Shown in pieces: positions 6,102 through 9,461 of a DNA stretch of 9,461 nt. The stretch is taken from positions 1 to 9,461 of the forward strand of contig JAPLEC010000370.1 in assembly GCA_026391515.1 (NCBI GenBank). Reading direction: 5' to 3'. Source of the DNA: Bacteroidia bacterium. Its GTDB lineage: Bacteria > Bacteroidota > Bacteroidia > Bacteroidales > VadinHA17. Below the pieces are notes generated by a model. The model was not told the DNA's origin and searched no databases. It saw only the letters and a program-made list of their open reading frames with translations. The translations under genes were made by a program, and so were the position numbers. Numbering within the stretch: position 1 is the stretch's first letter; each line of letters begins with the position of its first letter.

Positions 6102-6213
6102 CAAAAGAATCCCCTCCCGGGAGATCGCAGCGAAGCGAAGATTCCGCGTAAGCGGAAGCTTGTCCCGCGAATCCGCCAACAGGCGGAGAAGCGGGAGGCA
6201 AGGGGTGGGTTTT
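6102..6213. repeat. Nested inverted-repeat element, long form
   Basis: A 112-bp structured element in the gap before the lipoprotein gene. Its ends (CAAAAGAATCCCCTCCC at 6102-6118 and GGGGTGGGTTTT at 6202-6213) match the short element at 4728-4776 in reverse orientation. Inside are the palindrome CTCCCGGGAG (6114-6123), a hairpin TTCCGC-GTAA-GCGGAA (6142-6157) with a GNRA-type loop, and a hairpin TCCGCC-AACA-GGCGGA (6172-6187) enclosed by TCCCGC (6163-6168) / GCGGGA (6191-6196). It could act as a partial terminator or an mRNA processing site between 6059 and 6226, but no clear U-tract follows. Confidence 0.8.
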
Positions 6214-6225
6214 AAATTAACAATT

Positions 6226-7293
6226 ATGAAAAAAATAAATTTGTTTTTTATTATTTGCTTACTTGTTATTTCATGTAATCAAAACAAACCAATTGACACA
6301 ATTACTATTTATCAACCTGAAATCCAACTCATCGACTCTACCGACATGACAAATAACTTCTACGATAATACTGAAACATTTCAGCTCCCGGTTAAAGAAT
6401 TAATTATTGACGGTGAAATTACCAATCCCGGGAAAGTCGATTTCACTTCGCTGCCGAAACACTCTGTAATTGTAAAAGAGACACTTCTTGACAGCACCGG
6501 GAGCGACAGGTTTACCGGAGCTTTCCGATATGATGGCTATTCACTCTTCGACATTCTTGAAAAGAGGATAATCAAAAAAATAAATGTTGAGGAATTCAGT
6601 CCGATCATTGATCTCTATGTAGAAATTGAAAACGACAAAGGAGAAAAAGTTGCATTTAGCTGGGGCGAGATTTACTATCCGAATAACCTTCATAAAATAA
6701 TTATCGCCGGTAGTGTGTCGAGGATAGTACCTTCCAGGACAAAGGAGCTATGGGTGCTTCCCGAATCATCCAAAATAGTGGCTGCAAGCGACCTGGTGAC
6801 TGAAAGAAATATTACCAATCCTGTCAGAATAACTGTCAGATCTTTTCCGAAATCTTTTACAACGATCAAAGGATTATCACCGATGCATTCTCAGAAAATA
6901 AAACTTTTTCACAATACCAGCCAGGTGGCTGAATTGGTTTCTATTCCTGAAACTATTCATAATGAGACATTTAATACAATCTTTTACGGCAGAGGAAAAG
7001 GGATTCATAGTACAACTCCATTTACCGGTGCAATGCTTAAAGAGGTTCTTCTGAAATATTATCCTGTTACGAGGGAGAACATTCGATCAGGTATAATGTG
7101 CATTGCAGGAAAGGATGGCTACAGGAGTTCTGTCTCATATTCTGAACTCTTCAACCGCAATGATCAGCAGGAGTTTTTGCTTATTAAAACAGCAGCAGGA
7201 GAGGATGGCGGATTATATCGTATGTTTGCCGCCTGCGACTTCTTTTCCGACAGGGCGATAAAATCTGTCAGTGAAATTCATCTCGGTTATTAG
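6226..7293 (+). CDS. Lipoprotein with two molybdopterin-oxidoreductase-like (SUOX-fold) domains
   Basis: A 355-residue predicted lipoprotein. The frame stays open back to an ATG at 6052, but that would place translated repeat-element DNA before an excellent lipoprotein signal (MKKINLFFIICLLVISC, Cys17), so 6226 is chosen. Domain 1 (about 55-206) resembles the oxidoreductase molybdopterin-binding domain (PF00174): ELIIDGEITNPGKVDFTSLPKHS (58-80), RFTGAFRYDGYSLFDILEK (95-113), ENDKGEKVAFSWGEIY (135-150). Domain 2 (about 223-355) repeats the plan: TTPFTGAMLKEVLLKYY (263-279), AGKDGYRSSVSYSELFNRND (294-313) and a closing AIKSVSEIHL (345-354). The cysteine that ligates Mo in sulfite oxidases is not seen at the equivalent place; the only mature cysteines besides Cys17 are Cys292 and Cys337. 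Cofactor binding is therefore doubtful. The role is unknown. It lies 166 bp after the SpmAB gene and 40 bp before the GntP permease. Confidence 0.78.
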   Translation: MKKINLFFIICLLVISCNQNKPIDTITIYQPEIQLIDSTDMTNNFYDNTETFQLPVKELIIDGEITNPGKVDFTSLPKHSVIVKETLLDSTGSDRFTGAFRYDGYSLFDILEKRIIKKINVEEFSPIIDLYVEIENDKGEKVAFSWGEIYYPNNLHKIIIAGSVSRIVPSRTKELWVLPESSKIVAASDLVTERNITNPVRITVRSFPKSFTTIKGLSPMHSQKIKLFHNTSQVAELVSIPETIHNETFNTIFYGRGKGIHSTTPFTGAMLKEVLLKYYPVTRENIRSGIMCIAGKDGYRSSVSYSELFNRNDQQEFLLIKTAAGEDGGLYRMFAACDFFSDRAIKSVSEIHLGY

Positions 7294-7333
7294 CAATTTT
7301 AGTATTAACTTACAGGGCTTATTTTGTTGATCC

Positions 7334-8665
7334 ATGAGTCTTGTAGCAGTTTCTATCCTGGTTACAATCAGCATAGTTGCAATTGTTATTCTTACCTCGA
7401 AGCTTAAGCTGAAGGCATTCATTGCACTTTTCCTTGTTTCGGTTTTTCTGGCTTTCACAACATTACCGGCAAATACTGTTATTACTACAATCAAGGAGGG
7501 TTTCGGTAATACAATGGCTTCAATCGGGTTTCTTATAATCTTCGGTGCTATGATCGGCATCACTCTCGACAGAACAGGGGCGACAATAAGCATTGCCAAT
7601 TATATCCTGAGTAAAACAGGTGAAAAAAGAAGTGCCCAGGCACTTGGCATAACAGGATTTATTACCGGGCTGCCTATTTTCTGTGATTCGGGATATATCA
7701 TTTTAAGCGGACTGGCAAAATCGTTCAGCTCGAAATCAAAAATTGCAATGCCATTTATGGCAACAGTTCTCGCCACTTCACTTTATTCGGTACATTGCCT
7801 GATACCGCCTCACCCGGGTGCTCTTGCTGCAGCCGGAATTATTAATGTAAATGTCGGTAATCTTATAATTGTCGGAATTCTGTTTGCTGTTCCGGGCGCC
7901 CTGGCAGCCTGGTTCTGGAGCAAACTCATGATAAAAAATAAAAATTATCCTCCTTCAGCTGAAATGGAACCGGATAATTCTGTAAAAATTGAGAATCTGC
8001 CTTCTGCTTTCCTTTCATTCCTGCCAATTGTAATACCTCTTTTATTAATTACTGTAAGATCCCTGATTAACCTGTTTGATAAAGAAGGTATTAGTTTGAT
8101 TTATAAGATTTTTCGTTTTCCGGGCGAACCTGTTTTCGCCCTTTTCATAGGAGTGTTGCTTGCCCTTTTGCTGCTCAGAAAGAAATCAATTGATTCTATG
8201 AATTCCGTTTTTTCAGAAGCAATTGAAAAAGCAGGACCGATACTTATAGTGACTGCAGCCGGAGGCATGTTCGGAATGGTAATCAAAGCAACTGGAATTG
8301 GGGAATCTGCAGGTAAAATGCTTGCAGACACAGGGGTAGGATTGCTCGTCCCGTTCCTGATTGCAGCAGTAATGAAAACAGCACAGGGCTCTTCAACAGT
8401 TGCAATTATAACAACTGCATCTTTTGTTGTACCTATGCTGCAGGTGCTTGGACTCGATTCAGAATGGGGCAGGATGCTTACAATGCTCTCAATGGGCGCA
8501 GGTTCGATGATCGTTTCCCATGCAAATGATTCTTACTTCTGGGTAATTTCAAATTTTGCAGGAATCGATACCGAAACAACATTAAGAGTCTATTCATCAT
8601 CAACAATAGTTATGGGAATTGTTGTATTCGTCTGTGTATGGGCATCTTCTCTGTTCCTTTTATAG
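7334..8665 (+). CDS. GntP-family gluconate/organic-acid:H+ symporter
   Basis: A 443-residue inner-membrane permease of the GntP family, importing gluconate or a related hydroxy acid with protons. Family landmarks are IGFLIIFGAMIGITLDRTGA (64-83), GFITGLPIFCDSGYIIL (108-124), HCLIPPHPGALAAA (154-167), AAGGMFGMVIKATGIG (308-323), MKTAQGSSTVAIITTASF (347-364) and GAGSMIVSHANDSYFWV (388-404). Around twelve hydrophobic segments are present with a charged, variable cytoplasmic loop near 200-222. Length is typical (about 440-450). No Shine-Dalgarno is obvious before the ATG at 7334. It is 40 bp after the lipoprotein gene and 47 bp before glycerate kinase, so the two enzymes are likely one transcript. 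The partner kinase suggests glycerate as a possible substrate rather than gluconate; that is an inference from gene order, since no gluconate kinase is present here. Confidence 0.92.
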   Translation: MSLVAVSILVTISIVAIVILTSKLKLKAFIALFLVSVFLAFTTLPANTVITTIKEGFGNTMASIGFLIIFGAMIGITLDRTGATISIANYILSKTGEKRSAQALGITGFITGLPIFCDSGYIILSGLAKSFSSKSKIAMPFMATVLATSLYSVHCLIPPHPGALAAAGIINVNVGNLIIVGILFAVPGALAAWFWSKLMIKNKNYPPSAEMEPDNSVKIENLPSAFLSFLPIVIPLLLITVRSLINLFDKEGISLIYKIFRFPGEPVFALFIGVLLALLLLRKKSIDSMNSVFSEAIEKAGPILIVTAAGGMFGMVIKATGIGESAGKMLADTGVGLLVPFLIAAVMKTAQGSSTVAIITTASFVVPMLQVLGLDSEWGRMLTMLSMGAGSMIVSHANDSYFWVISNFAGIDTETTLRVYSSSTIVMGIVVFVCVWASSLFLL

Positions 8666-8685
8666 ATATTTCATTTATTGTGAAG

Positions 8686-8693
8686 TAACTTTG
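8686..8693 (+). promoter_or_regulatory. Possible -7 box before glycerate kinase
   Basis: TAACTTTG matches the Bacteroidota -7 consensus TAnnTTTG and lies 19 bp before the ATG, the same distance as for the aldolase promoter. No good -33 TTTG sits 19-21 bp upstream, so this is only a candidate internal promoter allowing the kinase to be expressed apart from the permease. Confidence 0.3.
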
Positions 8694-8712
8694 ATAAATA
8701 ATTCTTACAGCA

Positions 8713-9461
8713 ATGAACAACCGTGAAGTTGCCGAACATATTTTTTTAGCCGGTGTCAGAGGAGTTCTTCCGGATAAAATAATAAATGACCTGTTTTCAT
8801 TGAGAGGATCGTTGCTTAAGATTGGTTACCTGAGCTACGACCTTGAGAAAATCAGAAATATTTATGTGATCGGTGCAGGAAAAGCCAGCGCTGCGATGGC
8901 TCATTATGTCGAAAAAATCGTAGGAGACAGAATAACAGAAGGACATATTGTTACAAAGTATGGTTATTTCTGCAAGCTTAATAATATAACTGTAACGGAA
9001 GCAGGGCATCCCGTGCCTGATGAAAACAGCTTCAGGGCAACAGAAGAAATTTTACGAATTTCTGAGAAAGCTGCTGAAAATGACCTTGTTATATGTTTAT
9101 GGTCAGGTGGAGGTTCAACTCTTCTGGCCGATAATCCTGAATCTTCCTCACCTCATGAGGTAATGTTCTTCAATGAAATGCTTGTAAGATGCGGTGCAGA
9201 AATCAGGGAGATGAATATTATCAGGAAGCACCTGTCAAAAGTAAAAGGAGGGCAATTGTTAAAACATATCTGGCCGGCAGCCAGTGTAAGCATATTTTTG
9301 TCGGATGTCATAGGCGATCCCCTCGATATTATTGCTTCAGGCCCGACAGTTCCAGATAATTCAACCTTTGCTGAGGCATTGAAGATTCTTGAAAATTACC
9401 ACCTTAAAAACGATATACCTCCAGGATTATTAAATTATCTGGAAAAGGGTGCCGAGGGGAA
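8713..9461 (+). CDS. Glycerate 2-kinase (GckA/TtuD, MOFRL family), 3' partial
   Basis: The first 249 residues of a kinase that uses ATP to make 2-phosphoglycerate from D-glycerate; the frame is still open at the window end. An in-frame stop at 8695-8697 makes the ATG at 8713 the first possible start. Family motifs are IYVIGAGKASAAMA (50-63) with the conserved Lys57, TEAGHPVPDENS (95-106), CLWSGGGSTLL (128-138), RKHLSKVKGGQL (171-182), and LSDVIGDPLDIIASGPTVPD (196-215). Full members have about 400-450 residues, so the remaining C-terminal MOFRL domain, which contributes to the active site, lies beyond the window. The enzyme is cytoplasmic. The GntP permease 47 bp upstream may supply its substrate, and the aldolase at 3894-4568 fits the same sugar-acid theme. 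It belongs to the class II glycerate kinase family, unrelated to GarK/GlxK. Confidence 0.92.
   Translation, partial: MNNREVAEHIFLAGVRGVLPDKIINDLFSLRGSLLKIGYLSYDLEKIRNIYVIGAGKASAAMAHYVEKIVGDRITEGHIVTKYGYFCKLNNITVTEAGHPVPDENSFRATEEILRISEKAAENDLVICLWSGGGSTLLADNPESSSPHEVMFFNEMLVRCGAEIREMNIIRKHLSKVKGGQLLKHIWPAASVSIFLSDVIGDPLDIIASGPTVPDNSTFAEALKILENYHLKNDIPPGLLNYLEKGAEG

Noticed and set aside
6164..6213. Rho-independent terminator after the SpmAB-like gene
   Set aside because: A GC-rich stem exists but it is followed by GGCAAGGGG rather than a T tract, and a related element lies upstream of the gene, so a repeat origin explains it better.
6052..6225. N-terminal extension of the lipoprotein gene to an ATG overlapping the SpmAB stop codon
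   Set aside because: The extension is translated repeat-element DNA (basic, low-complexity peptide) and would bury the clear lipoprotein signal peptide that starts at 6226.
7315..7330. Possible -7 box (TTATTTTG) before the GntP gene
   Set aside because: It does not fit TAnnTTTG in register and is only a few bases from the start codon, leaving no room for a leader; the gene is better explained as part of the upstream transcript.
7213..7599. A 128-codon minus-strand frame spanning the lipoprotein end and the GntP start
   Set aside because: It overlaps two strongly supported genes on the other strand; its hydrophobic composition mirrors the antisense of membrane segments.

Overview
The window looks like part of a chromosome from a Bacteroidota bacterium, probably an environmental anaerobe near Bacteroidales/Marinilabiliales. 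This rests on the mix of gene families: tandem 3-keto-disaccharide hydrolase (DUF1080) domains, a lipoprotein GH29 fucosidase, a fused SpmA-SpmB protein and a GntP/glycerate-kinase pair. Start codons have weak or no Shine-Dalgarno sequences, and there is one good match to the Bacteroidota promoter pattern (-33 TTTG, -7 TAnnTTTG). The species cannot be named from the sequence. No rRNA, tRNA, CRISPR array, transposase or phage gene was seen.

Layout. Bases 1-1458 (+) are the 3' part of a glycan-active protein with two DUF1080 domains. A lipoprotein alpha-L-fucosidase follows (1646-3085, +). Two minus-strand genes come next: an exported nitroreductase-fold protein (3118-3780) and a KDPG/KHG aldolase (3894-4568). 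From 4827 to the end all genes are on the plus strand: a fused SpmA-SpmB-type membrane protein (4827-6059), a lipoprotein with two molybdopterin-oxidoreductase-like domains (6226-7293), a GntP-family organic-acid permease (7334-8665) and a glycerate 2-kinase cut by the window end (8713-9461).

How the genes may work together. The left half handles extracellular or periplasmic glycans. The aldolase, the GntP permease and glycerate kinase all fit breakdown of sugar acids: the aldolase splits 2-keto-3-deoxy acids to pyruvate plus an aldehyde product, and the kinase feeds glycerate into glycolysis as 2-phosphoglycerate. The permease beside the kinase may import glycerate or a related hydroxy acid. 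These links are inferred from gene order and family knowledge.

The most unusual content is between the genes. All five gaps outside the tightly packed 3' gene run hold short repeats or inverted repeats from at least four families: twin TTCCCTTA hairpins, 10-bp-phased CACAGAG arrays facing each other, a 9-bp GCAAGTCRT minisatellite with a decayed relative 1.5 kb away, and a CCCACCCC/GGGGATT inverted-repeat element present in two opposite orientations that bracket the SpmAB gene. No defence or mobile gene system is visible; the protein most worth following up is the duplicated SUOX-like lipoprotein.
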